From: Lentisphaeria bacterium
GTDB lineage: Bacteria; Verrucomicrobiota; Lentisphaeria; Victivallales; UBA1829
Reading direction: 5' to 3'
Assembly (NCBI GenBank): GCA_019408975.1
Contig: DXVA01000080.1
Span: 1-14,724, forward strand
Length of the DNA stretch: 14,724 nucleotides
The notes below the pieces were generated by a model, which had not been told where the DNA came from, searched no databases, and saw only the letters and a list, made by a program, of their open reading frames with translations. The position numbers and the translations under genes were made by a program. Positions 1 through 7,314 of the stretch are shown piece after piece (position 1 is the stretch's first letter; every line of letters begins with the position of its first letter).

Positions 1-979
1 GGCAAAGATGCTTTCCGACTACTACATCACCTATGATTACCTTTACGGCTATCAGACAGACAAGACATGGCAGCCGGATTTTGAAATTCTCGCCGAACTG
101 AAAAAGCGGGGAAGGCTCGGACATTTCAATCTTGGCTACTTCAGCCCGGCTTCCGATCATCCCGCCGGCAATTACGGTATGCAGCCGACAATTGACCATC
201 TGAAGCAGGCCTGCCGGAAAGCCAAAGAGCTCGGCATTCTCAGCCACGCTTATATTTACGGCTGTGATGAACTCATTGCAAATAACTTTCCGAGGGTCAA
301 CCGCGCGGCGGCAATCCTGAAAAAAGAGTTTCCCGGAGTCCCTGTCCTTACGACATCTTATGACGATACTTACGGCATGGACGGCAAACTCGGCAACATA
401 GACTGGTTCTGCCCGCATAATTTCAAATACAATCCGGAACAGGCGGCAGCGGCAAGAAAAGCGGGAAAACAGGTCTGGTGGTATATCTGCGCAGGACCGG
501 AGGTCTATCCCAACAACTACATCGAGTCTTCCGGTCTGGAGCCCCGTCTGCTGATGGGTGCAATGACCGCAAAATTCCGCCCGGACGGCTTTCTCTATTA
601 CGAGATCGCTTTCTGGAACAGTCTGGAACCAATCACCTCCGGTCCGTTCGTGTCGTTCAGCGCCGAAAGCTATCCGAGGTACAACGGCGACGGCATGTGG
701 GTCTATCCCGGTCCCGACAGCACGCCGCTTGCCTCGATCCGGCTGGAAAACTTCCGTGACGGTCTCGAAGATTACGCCTATGTGAAACTTCTGGAAAAGA
801 AGCTCGCAGCAGCTGAAAAATCCGGAGCGGCTCCGGACTGGTGCCGCAAGGCACGCACCGCCCTGGAAATCCCGGAAAATCTGGTCACGAACCTGAGAAA
901 GCACGCCCGGAATCTCAAAGAACTCTATGTGTGGCGGTCGCGGCTTGCGGAATTGATCGAATCCGCCCCGGCAGATTGA
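1..979 (+). CDS. DUF4091-type glycoside hydrolase-like protein, C-terminal part (5' end outside window)
   Basis: The reading frame is open to the left edge, and only seven bases precede the first ATG, so this is probably the last 320 or so residues of a longer protein. Near the end, FRDGLEDYAY (residues 249-258 counted from the ATG at 8) matches the signature of the DUF4091 C-terminal domain found in large carbohydrate-active proteins of Bacteroidetes and PVC bacteria. Upstream lies a barrel-like stretch with GFLYYEIAFWN (194-204), resembling the active-site strand region of GH-like TIM barrels. From family knowledge it probably acts on glycans, but the substrate cannot be read from sequence. 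Its N-terminus, including any signal peptide, is not visible. The next gene begins 186 bases downstream with its own promoter candidate. Domain family fairly sure; enzymatic activity inferred. Confidence 0.75.
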   Translation, partial: AKMLSDYYITYDYLYGYQTDKTWQPDFEILAELKKRGRLGHFNLGYFSPASDHPAGNYGMQPTIDHLKQACRKAKELGILSHAYIYGCDELIANNFPRVNRAAAILKKEFPGVPVLTTSYDDTYGMDGKLGNIDWFCPHNFKYNPEQAAAARKAGKQVWWYICAGPEVYPNNYIESSGLEPRLLMGAMTAKFRPDGFLYYEIAFWNSLEPITSGPFVSFSAESYPRYNGDGMWVYPGPDSTPLASIRLENFRDGLEDYAYVKLLEKKLAAAEKSGAAPDWCRKARTALEIPENLVTNLRKHARNLKELYVWRSRLAELIESAPAD

Positions 980-1105
980 CCCCAGCTCAAAATTATATTT
1001 TCCGCATCCGTCATTCATTCTTTTATTTGCGGCGGGATGGGTTATTGAATCCGCCGGCACATGGCGGTTGCGGAAATGAAAAATCATTTTTTCTCCGGCA
1101 AGGAT

Positions 1106-1134
1106 TTGCGTTGATCATTTCCCGCATGTATATT
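1106..1134 (+). promoter_or_regulatory. Sigma70-like promoter of the TPR protein gene
   Basis: TTGCGT (1106-1111) and TATATT (1129-1134) are separated by exactly 17 bases. The start codon follows 31 bases after the -10 box. This would transcribe the TPR protein gene and the overlapping AraC regulator. The rest of the 980-1165 gap shows a short GC hairpin (CCGCC 1051-1055 with GGCGG 1063-1067) without a clean T-run, and nothing else I can name. Confidence 0.55.
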
Positions 1135-1165
1135 CCACGCAAAAGAAGTTCGTGGAGGCTGTCCC

Positions 1166-2965
1166 ATGTCGGAAGCAAATGCTCAAAAAAAGAATAAATT
1201 CCGTCCGATCATCTTCGGATGCCTGATTCCGTCCGCTTCATTCCTGATTCTTGCGATTATCGCCGTCCTGCTGCTGAGCTGGGCGGAATCGCCGGGGAAG
1301 AAGCCGGAATACATCAAATCCGCGGAACCCAGAATCGAACAGCGGATCAGCGATGTTGAGAAAAAGATACTGGAACACGCTTCCGCCAGTTATGATCCGG
1401 ACACTACGGCCATGGCGCTTTTCTCCATGGAAAACGCGCTCCGGAATGCGGGAAATTTTGAACAGTTGACTGAATATATCGTCCAGGAGTCGCCGGAAAA
1501 AGTCGCTCCGGAAATCCAGCTCCTGAAATACCGGTTTTTCAATGTCTACAAGAAACTGCTCTCGAACAAGGATTCCGAGGCGGATGCAAAGTCCATTTAC
1601 AGGACGGCGCAGGGAGCGCTCCTTGATTTCGCCTCCACGGTGGACCCTCTCGCGTTTACTTACAACCGCGCGCAGGCACAGAAAATCTGGGAGAAACATC
1701 AGGCGCAGGCCCGCATGGATGCCGATCTCCGCAGAAGAATTGAACGGAATCAGGATGAAATCGTCGATTTCCTGTTCGAGTTCATGACGCTCTCCTCCAA
1801 GTATTACAAGGAGTGGGAGCGGCTCTGCGCTCTGCGCGACCGGGCATACCTCGCCGCATGGGAAGGCAGCCGTGATGAGGTTATTGCGAATGCATCGGCG
1901 GCGGTCAGACTCGCTCCCGATGAAAAAGAGGCGCATATCCTGCTGATCATGGCGCTGCTGGAACGCAACAGGGAAGATGATCTCGCGGTCGCCGGCGGAC
2001 TCATCGACGACTTCCTGAAAAAATACCCGGACAACGCCTCGGGGTATCTGCTGCGCGGCGTGGCAAAAATCCGCGAAAAACACCTCAACGAGGCTGCGAC
2101 CGATTTTGCACAGGCGGCGGTCTATTTCCCGAAACAGCAGGAAGAACTTTCCAACCGTCTCGGAGTTTACCGGAAACGCGCCTATCTCAATAAATCCATG
2201 GAGGGGCGCATCATCGTCAACGCCTACCGAGCGATGATGTCGGGGTCCGGTTATTTCAGCCCGGATTTTCAACTGGCGCGCCTGATGCTGGAAGACGGCA
2301 GGAAGACAGAGGCGCGAAAGAAAATCTTCGATCATTTTTTCCGCCGCCGCATGCAGGGGGAATGGGACAAAGTCCTGGACGATTTCCGTTTCTCCTACCG
2401 GTTCCTGAATACGGATCTGTTCAAGATCGACGACGGTTCAGGCAATGCAGTGGATATTGCCATCGACTCCGCATTTTTCACGAACAGCGTGATCCTGAAA
2501 GTGACGAATACCGGCGACAAGCCGCTGCACAACGTGACCATTCTTCTCTGTGTGCGTTTTACGGACATGTTCAAGAAAGACTATATCTCGTTTCCTGTCG
2601 GTGAAACGCTTGCTCTGCTGAAGCCGGGACAGACTGTTGAGATCGGGCGGCGCAACATCGGTGAGGTTTCGGAAAATATACTCGGTATGAAGAAGAAATT
2701 CAAAGACATCATCGAATTTGCCGCCGTCATGATTTCAGATGAGACAATCTCATGGATCGAATCGAAAAATGCCGGAGAAATCCTGCCGGAACCGGAAAAA
2801 CCCGAAGAGCAGCTCCATCTCGGCAAGGCGAAAACGACAGCCGATGCCCTGGCGGAAAAAGCCAAGGAGGTCGTGAAAGATGCCGTCAACAGCGTAATCG
2901 ACAAGACCATAGACAAACTGAATGAGCCGGTAAAGGAAAAAACGGGGACGGAACCGAAGAAATGA
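1166..2965 (+). CDS. Membrane-anchored TPR-repeat protein of unknown function
   Basis: I do not recognise a named family. The 599-residue protein starts with a short basic stretch (KKNKFR), then a single hydrophobic segment at about residues 14-38, predicting an inner-membrane anchor with the bulk outside the cytoplasm. Residues about 220-340 look like helical TPR repeats, with lines such as AAVRLAPDEKEAHILLIMAL and KKYPDNASGYLLRGVAKI. A beta-rich domain follows at about 425-515 (VILKVTNTGDKPLHNVTILL), resembling Ig-like or FxLYD-type modules. The protein ends in a charged Ala/Lys/Glu helix-prone tail. The start is supported by GGAGG (1154-1158) seven bases before the ATG. Its last four bases overlap the AraC regulator start (ATGA), so the two are probably translated together. 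A scaffold or sensing role beside the regulator is inference only. Confidence 0.8.
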   Translation: MSEANAQKKNKFRPIIFGCLIPSASFLILAIIAVLLLSWAESPGKKPEYIKSAEPRIEQRISDVEKKILEHASASYDPDTTAMALFSMENALRNAGNFEQLTEYIVQESPEKVAPEIQLLKYRFFNVYKKLLSNKDSEADAKSIYRTAQGALLDFASTVDPLAFTYNRAQAQKIWEKHQAQARMDADLRRRIERNQDEIVDFLFEFMTLSSKYYKEWERLCALRDRAYLAAWEGSRDEVIANASAAVRLAPDEKEAHILLIMALLERNREDDLAVAGGLIDDFLKKYPDNASGYLLRGVAKIREKHLNEAATDFAQAAVYFPKQQEELSNRLGVYRKRAYLNKSMEGRIIVNAYRAMMSGSGYFSPDFQLARLMLEDGRKTEARKKIFDHFFRRRMQGEWDKVLDDFRFSYRFLNTDLFKIDDGSGNAVDIAIDSAFFTNSVILKVTNTGDKPLHNVTILLCVRFTDMFKKDYISFPVGETLALLKPGQTVEIGRRNIGEVSENILGMKKKFKDIIEFAAVMISDETISWIESKNAGEILPEPEKPEEQLHLGKAKTTADALAEKAKEVVKDAVNSVIDKTIDKLNEPVKEKTGTEPKK

Positions 2966-3774
2966 ATTATTTCAATGATATCAGTTTCGTCACTTACGGA
3001 ATTACCGACAGGGTGGAAAATACCGCCTGCGGACGCCGTTTCGAGGGATATTACGGGATACAGTACATTTTTGACGGGGAGGTTTTCGCCCATGTGAATG
3101 AGAACCCTGTCGAGATCGCAGAGGGCCCGGTTGTATTCATCACTTATCCCGGAGTCTCTTTCTCCTACGGCTCCCGCCCCGGGATGCAGCGGCGGCAGGC
3201 GCATATCTGCTTCAAGGGGGAACGGGTGAAACGTTACCTGAAAAACGGCCTGCTTCAGCTGCGGGAAAGAGATCTTTTCATCCGGATTACGGCAAATGAA
3301 CCGTTCATGCAGGCGGTCCGTTCGCTTCAAAAAAACCTGCGGATTCCCGGAGATTCCCAGCATGCCCGCGCGGTACTGCTTCTGGAAGAGCTTCTGCTCC
3401 AGCTTCAGGAACAGTCGCCGGGGCGCGTGAACAGTTCCAATCAGTATATCAAGCTGCTTCATTCTCTGCGCGAAAAAATCGCCGACACTCCGTATTTGCC
3501 ATGGGATTTTAAGAAGGAGGCGGAAAAGCTTTCCGTATCCTATGTCCACTTCCGCCGGATCTTCCGTCAGGTGACGGGCTGGTCCCCGGGACAGTATCTG
3601 CTGGAATGCCGTCTGCGTCATGCAGAGAAACTGCTGATGACGTCACATCTCCGGATCAGTGAAATCTCCAACGAGTGCGGTTTTGAAGACGAGTTTCATT
3701 TTTCCCGGATTTTCAAAAAACACCGCGCCATGTCTCCCTCCCGTCTGCGCGCCCTCTACGGGATGCAGGAATGA
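2962..3774 (+). CDS. AraC-family transcriptional regulator with cupin sensor domain
   Basis: This 270-residue regulator has the usual AraC-family size. The N-terminal half (about 20-110) has the beta-rich look of a cupin ligand-binding domain (YIFDGEVFAHVNE, then GPVVFITYPG). The last 100 residues hold two helix-turn-helix motifs: KEAEKLSVSYVHFRRIFRQV and ISEISNECGFEDEFHFSRIF, followed by the family signature KKHRAMSPSRLR. Members usually bind a sugar or glycan breakdown product and activate nearby genes from direct-repeat sites. The start overlaps the TPR gene by four bases. About 175 bases downstream of its stop is a 20-bp-spaced direct repeat in front of the first Gfo/Idh gene, its most likely target. 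The ligand is unknown. Confidence 0.93.
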   Translation: MNYFNDISFVTYGITDRVENTACGRRFEGYYGIQYIFDGEVFAHVNENPVEIAEGPVVFITYPGVSFSYGSRPGMQRRQAHICFKGERVKRYLKNGLLQLRERDLFIRITANEPFMQAVRSLQKNLRIPGDSQHARAVLLLEELLLQLQEQSPGRVNSSNQYIKLLHSLREKIADTPYLPWDFKKEAEKLSVSYVHFRRIFRQVTGWSPGQYLLECRLRHAEKLLMTSHLRISEISNECGFEDEFHFSRIFKKHRAMSPSRLRALYGMQE

Positions 3775-3949
3775 CGGGAACAGTTTCCGGCATCTCAGGA
3801 AACGCAGCAGAACACAGTGCTGTATTCCGGAAAATACGGGAACGGTCATGCAGCAGGCGTGCAGACTGCCCCGGATGCCATGTTTCCAAGAATTCCGCCG
3901 TCTGAAAAAGTCAATGGATGCAGTATTTGCCTCCTGAAATGCCTAAAAA

Positions 3950-3985
3950 TGATCAAAAAAGACATGGGTTCATCAAAAAAAACAT
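3950..3985 (+). repeat. Direct repeat with 20-bp period, candidate AraC-type operator
   Basis: Two 16-base copies, at 3950-3965 and 3970-3985, match at 14 of 16 positions around the core ATCAAAAAA-N-ACAT and are offset by exactly 20 bases. AraC-family activators typically bind two half-sites in direct orientation about two helical turns apart, next to or overlapping a poor -35 box. The repeat ends one base before the -35-like TTGCTT. The AraC gene is directly upstream, so it is the natural candidate. Binding is inferred. Confidence 0.5.
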
Positions 3986-4012
3986 TTGCTTTTTCCGCTT
4001 TTGCTGTATCTT
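3986..4012 (+). promoter_or_regulatory. Weak, probably activator-dependent promoter of the first Gfo/Idh gene
   Basis: TTGCTT (3986-3991) and TATCTT (4007-4012) are only 15 bases apart, a poor core promoter consistent with a need for an activator at the adjacent direct repeat. Earlier in the 3775-4069 gap a hairpin lies just after the AraC stop (GTTTCC 3783-3788 with GGAAAC 3798-3803), but it has no T-run. I see no gene in the gap. Confidence 0.3.
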
Positions 4013-4069
4013 TGTCAGTGGAAAGAAAAATTCTCCAACAGTATCAAAACAAACAAAAGGATTGATGTG

Positions 4070-4972
4070 ATGGAAAATAAAATCAAGGTCGCGATCATCG
4101 GGCTTGACACCAGCCATGCGGTAGAGTTCCCGAAACTCATGCAAGACCCAGCGGTTCCGGAACAGAACCAGGTTCATGATCTGGTCGCTACAAGATGTCT
4201 CCGTTTTGAGACACCGTTCCAGAATAAAGAGGGACTTGACAAGCGCCAGGCTTATCTCGAAAGCATCGGCGTCATGGTGACAGAGGATTTCGACACCGCC
4301 GTCGCAGACTGCGATGCGATCATGATCGAGATCAATGATCCGGCAAAGCATCTTGAATACTTCGAAAAATGCGCCGGCCTCGGGAAGCCGATCTTTCTTG
4401 ACAAACCCTTTGCCGATACGCTCGACAACGCGGTCAGAATCATGCAGATTGCGAAAGAGAACAACGTGCGTTTCTTCACATCTTCCTCGCTCCGGTATGA
4501 TGTGGACTTCGTTGACGGGCTTGCCAAAGGAGTCAAGCCGGAATCCGCGGTGGTCTGGGGGCCTGTCGGAAGGGCGCCCGCCGGTTCTTCGATCGTCTGG
4601 TACGGCGTACATGCATTTGAAATGCTTCAGCGCATCATGGGACGCGGCGCCGTCAGCGTGAATGTTTCCGGCGACCGCAAGGGGTATGTCTGCCATGTGG
4701 TCTACGGCGACGGACGGCGGGGAATTGTGGAACTTACTTACGGTTCCTACCGTTACGGCGGCGTCATCCGCGACGACCGCGAAAAAGAGGTCCTGTTCCA
4801 GGTTTCCTACCGCGTGCCGTTCTACCAGATGCTCATTATTGAGATCATTAAATTCTTCAAAGGCGAAAGCCAGGTCATTCCCCTTGAGGATTCTTTCGAG
4901 GTCATGGCAATGCTTTCCGCGGCGGACCGTTCCGCTGCGACAGGCAAACCCGAACCCGTGTATGTCAAATAA
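4070..4972 (+). CDS. Gfo/Idh/MocA family oxidoreductase (first of three)
   Basis: A 300-residue NAD(P)-dependent dehydrogenase of the glucose-fructose oxidoreductase/inositol dehydrogenase family. After a beta strand the nucleotide-binding turn reads GLDTSHA (11-17), a recognised variant of GxGxxG. The family EKP triad appears as DKP at 111-113, and the likely catalytic histidine is H181 in WYGVHAFEML. The protein is shorter than the usual 330-380. I chose ATG 4070 because AAAAGG (4055-4060) sits nine bases upstream and the conserved strand begins at once. A longer reading from TTG 3986 would add 28 residues unlike the family and would run through the promoter region. It probably oxidises or epimerises a sugar or cyclitol in the cytoplasm; substrate unknown. 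Confidence 0.9.
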   Translation: MENKIKVAIIGLDTSHAVEFPKLMQDPAVPEQNQVHDLVATRCLRFETPFQNKEGLDKRQAYLESIGVMVTEDFDTAVADCDAIMIEINDPAKHLEYFEKCAGLGKPIFLDKPFADTLDNAVRIMQIAKENNVRFFTSSSLRYDVDFVDGLAKGVKPESAVVWGPVGRAPAGSSIVWYGVHAFEMLQRIMGRGAVSVNVSGDRKGYVCHVVYGDGRRGIVELTYGSYRYGGVIRDDREKEVLFQVSYRVPFYQMLIIEIIKFFKGESQVIPLEDSFEVMAMLSAADRSAATGKPEPVYVK

Positions 4973-4974
4973 AC

Positions 4975-5097
4975 TACCGCGATGCAAGCATATGCAGTAT
5001 CGGGGATTTCGCCTGCGGCGACCAGCTTATTCAGCCGGACCGAAGCAGGAATGAAAGTCCTGCACGAAGCATTTTTGCGATGCAGAGTATCGCGGTA
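4975..5097 (+). other. Predicted folded intergenic element closed by a 9-bp inverted repeat
   Basis: TACCGCGAT (4975-4983) is perfectly complementary to ATCGCGGTA (5089-5097). Inside are three local hairpins: TCGCC-TGC-GGCGA (5009-5021), GCAGGA-7-TCCTGC (5045-5063) and GCAT-7-ATGC (5069-5083). The octamer GCGATGCA also occurs twice, at 4979 and 5077. Such a multi-hairpin layout could be a structured leader RNA, a small mobile repeat, or an mRNA-stabilising element between two co-oriented genes. I could not match it to a known riboswitch consensus. Pairing is seen in the sequence; function is inference. Confidence 0.35.
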
Positions 5098-5101
5098 TTA
5101 A
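5074..5101 (+). promoter_or_regulatory. Possible promoter before the second Gfo/Idh gene
   Basis: TTTGCG (5074-5079) and TATTAA (5096-5101) are spaced by 16 bases, with the gene starting 31 bases after the -10 box. The -35 is weak and overlaps the folded element, so the gene may instead rely on read-through from the upstream promoter. Confidence 0.3.
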
Positions 5102-5132
5102 ACCAATTTTTTTTAATAGAAAAGGATTCAAA

Positions 5133-6215
5133 ATGAAAAGAATCAGAGTCGGAATCATCGGACAGGGACGCAGCGGACGCGATATTCACCGTCACCTGTT
5201 TGAAACTCAGGAACAGCTCAAAGCACGTTTTGAAGTCGTTGCCGTGGCGGATTACATTCCGGAACGCTGCGAGATCGAAGGCATTACGCCTTCCCCTGAA
5301 TTCAAAAAATACAGCGACTACAAAGAGATGCTCAAGGATCAGAGCATTGAACTGATCGTCAATTCGACCAGAAGCATGGATCATATCCCCGTAAGCATCG
5401 AGGCGATGGAGGCAGGGCATAACGTCGTCTGCGAGAAACCGCTGGCACGCCATGTGGCGGATGTCGACAAAGTCGCGGAAGCGGCGAAACGCACCGGGAA
5501 ATTCTTCGCGGTGTTCCAGCAGTCCCGTTTCCGCCCGTTGTTCCGCAAATGCCTGGAAGTTATGAATTCCGGCATTCTCGGACGTATCGTCATGGTCAAA
5601 ATCGCCTATAACGGCTTCGGGCGCCGCTGGGACTGGCAGACCATTCAGGACATGTGCGCCGGCGAACTCCTGAACACGGGGCCGCATCCGCTTGACCAGG
5701 CAATTCAGTTCTACGGTGACGCCGATCCGGAAAAGATCGTCTGCACCATGGACCGCGCCAATACGTTCGGCGATGCGGAAGACCACATCAAGCTGCTTTT
5801 GATGGGCAAAGGGCATCCGACGATCGACTTCGAAGTTTCACGCTGCTGCATGTTCCCCGGAAACACCTATGAAATCTACGGGACAAACGGCGGTCTCAAG
5901 GCAAGCGGCGCCGAAGTCACATGGAAATATTTCCTGCCTTCCGAAGCTCCGGAACAGCATCTCGTCCGCGAGCCGCTTGAAGGCCCGGGACGCCTTCCGT
6001 GCTACTGCGGCGAAAAGCTTCACTTCTATGAAGAAAAGTGGACTGCCCCGGAATATGCGCTGGGCTTCGACTCCTGGGGAACCAAGTACTACGAGCAGGT
6101 TTACGATGCGCTCATGAACGGCAAACCTATGGAAGTCACGCTGGATCAGGTCAGACGCCAGATCATGATCATCGAAGAGTGCCACAGGCAGAATCCTTTT
6201 CCGAAAATGAAGTAA
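5133..6215 (+). CDS. Gfo/Idh/MocA family oxidoreductase (second of three)
   Basis: A 360-residue protein of full family length. The N-terminal Rossmann fold opens with the classical dinucleotide motif GQGRSG right after the first strand. The EKP triad is at 101-103 (VVCEKPLARH) and the conserved active-site loop NTGPHPLDQA carries H185. The C-terminal half is the family's beta-sheet substrate domain. AAGGA (5122-5126) six bases before the ATG supports the start. It is the most canonical of the three dehydrogenases and is only distantly similar to its neighbours, so the three probably perform different steps or act on different intermediates of one pathway. The next gene follows nine bases after the stop, which implies co-transcription. 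Substrate not readable. Confidence 0.93.
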   Translation: MKRIRVGIIGQGRSGRDIHRHLFETQEQLKARFEVVAVADYIPERCEIEGITPSPEFKKYSDYKEMLKDQSIELIVNSTRSMDHIPVSIEAMEAGHNVVCEKPLARHVADVDKVAEAAKRTGKFFAVFQQSRFRPLFRKCLEVMNSGILGRIVMVKIAYNGFGRRWDWQTIQDMCAGELLNTGPHPLDQAIQFYGDADPEKIVCTMDRANTFGDAEDHIKLLLMGKGHPTIDFEVSRCCMFPGNTYEIYGTNGGLKASGAEVTWKYFLPSEAPEQHLVREPLEGPGRLPCYCGEKLHFYEEKWTAPEYALGFDSWGTKYYEQVYDALMNGKPMEVTLDQVRRQIMIIEECHRQNPFPKMK

Positions 6216-6224
6216 GGTGAACGG

Positions 6225-7211
6225 ATGAAAGCTGCATTTATCGGATTCCGCCACGGACATATCGTCGGACTCTACAACCGTCTCAAGGATGATCCGCAGT
6301 GCGAGATCGTCGCGGCATGTGAAGAAGACCCGAAAGCTGCGGCTGAAGCAAAGGAAAACTGGGGAATCGATATCACGCACTCCAGTTTTTCCGATCTGCT
6401 TGCAGACGCCGATTTCGATATTCTGGCAATCGGAGACTATTTCGGTATCCGCGGCAGCCGCGCGATTGCCGGGCTCAAGGCGGGAAAACATGTCATTGCG
6501 GATAAACCGCTCTGCACCTCTCTGGAGGAACTTGCGGAGATCCGTTCCCTCGCATCGGAAAAGAAACTGGCGGTCGGGCTCATGCTGGATTTCCGCAATC
6601 ACGGCAACGTCGCGGCGGCAAAAGAGATCATCGACAGCGGCAGGCTCGGCGAGATTCATGCAATCCAGTTCGGCGGACAGCATCCGCTTTCCTACGGAAC
6701 GCGCGCCGCATGGTATTTCGAGGAAGGCAAGCAGGGCGGCACGATCAACGACATCGCAATTCACGGACTCGATGCCATTGAATACATGACCGGGCACGCA
6801 GTCACAGAACTGACTGCGGCGCGCACCTGGAACGCGTTTGCGGATCAGGCGCCAAAGTTCATGGATGCGGCGCAGATCATGTTTGCTCTCGACAACCACT
6901 GCGGCGTAATTGCCGACGTCTCCTATTTTGCACCTGAAAAATGCGAATTCAACAATCCGTTCTACTGGCGGTTCACGGTCTGGGGAAGAAAAGGCGTAAT
7001 GGAATTCAATTACTTCGACGACGGCGTGAAACTCTGCCTGAGCGGTGCAAAAGAGCCGGAGTTTATCGAACCCGCCAGAGGAAAATCCGATTATCTCACG
7101 ATTTTCATGAATGAAATCGCGGGAAAAGAGGAACCTTTCGGCGGCAGGCATATTATGGACGTCACGGAGAAAACGCTTCTGCTCCAGAAAAAAGCGGATC
7201 AGCAGCAGTAA
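6225..7211 (+). CDS. Gfo/Idh/MocA family oxidoreductase (third of three)
   Basis: A 328-residue dehydrogenase. The dinucleotide-binding turn is the variant GFRHGH directly after the first strand, seen in a distinct branch of the family. DKP (93-95) replaces EKP, and NDIAIHGLDAIEYMTG holds the probable catalytic H180. The ribosome binding site AAGGTGA (6214-6220) overlaps the stop codon of the preceding gene and lies four bases before the ATG, a tight arrangement that favours translational coupling. Probably cytoplasmic sugar or sugar-acid redox chemistry using bound NAD(P); substrate unknown. Confidence 0.92.
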   Translation: MKAAFIGFRHGHIVGLYNRLKDDPQCEIVAACEEDPKAAAEAKENWGIDITHSSFSDLLADADFDILAIGDYFGIRGSRAIAGLKAGKHVIADKPLCTSLEELAEIRSLASEKKLAVGLMLDFRNHGNVAAAKEIIDSGRLGEIHAIQFGGQHPLSYGTRAAWYFEEGKQGGTINDIAIHGLDAIEYMTGHAVTELTAARTWNAFADQAPKFMDAAQIMFALDNHCGVIADVSYFAPEKCEFNNPFYWRFTVWGRKGVMEFNYFDDGVKLCLSGAKEPEFIEPARGKSDYLTIFMNEIAGKEEPFGGRHIMDVTEKTLLLQKKADQQQ

Positions 7212-7212
7212 C

Positions 7213-7232
7213 CCGGAGTTCCGGTCTTTTTT
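7213..7232 (+). terminator. Possible terminator of the Gfo/Idh operon
   Basis: CCGG (7213-7216), an AGTT loop and CCGG (7221-7224) are followed by TCTTTTTT (7225-7232), starting two bases after the stop codon. The stem is very short. A larger fold is also possible (GTTCCG 7218-7223 with CGGAAC 7252-7257, enclosing TTTTTT-CAG-AAAAAA), so termination efficiency is uncertain. Confidence 0.35.
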
Positions 7233-7264
7233 CAGAAAAAATTATTTTTTGCGGAACAGTACCG

Positions 7265-7287
7265 GAAAGCATGGGGTCTATGCTTTC
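7265..7287 (+). promoter_or_regulatory. Leader hairpin upstream of the Cys-rich gene
   Basis: GAAAGCAT (7265-7272) pairs perfectly with ATGCTTTC (7280-7287) around the seven-base loop GGGGTCT. It lies 27 bases before the start codon and 13 before the ribosome binding site, so it is probably in the transcribed leader. It has no following T-run, which argues against a terminator. It could be an operator dyad or an RNA stability or control hairpin. Confidence 0.4.
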
Positions 7288-7314
7288 ATCACCAGAAACA
7301 AGAGGAGATGATTT

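Noticed and set aside
1051..1067. GC hairpin after the DUF4091 gene considered as a terminator
   Set aside because: Only a 5-bp stem with no T-run directly after it; a competing pairing with 1031-1035 is equally good.
1211..1225. IFGC near the start of the TPR protein considered as a lipobox
   Set aside because: The hydrophobic stretch follows the cysteine instead of preceding it, so an uncleaved membrane anchor fits better.
2581..3621. 346-codon open frame on the - strand
   Set aside because: Antisense to the TPR and AraC genes; no recognisable domain or ribosome binding site.
5838..7151. 437-codon open frame on the - strand
   Set aside because: Antisense shadow of the second and third Gfo/Idh genes, whose motifs are unmistakable.
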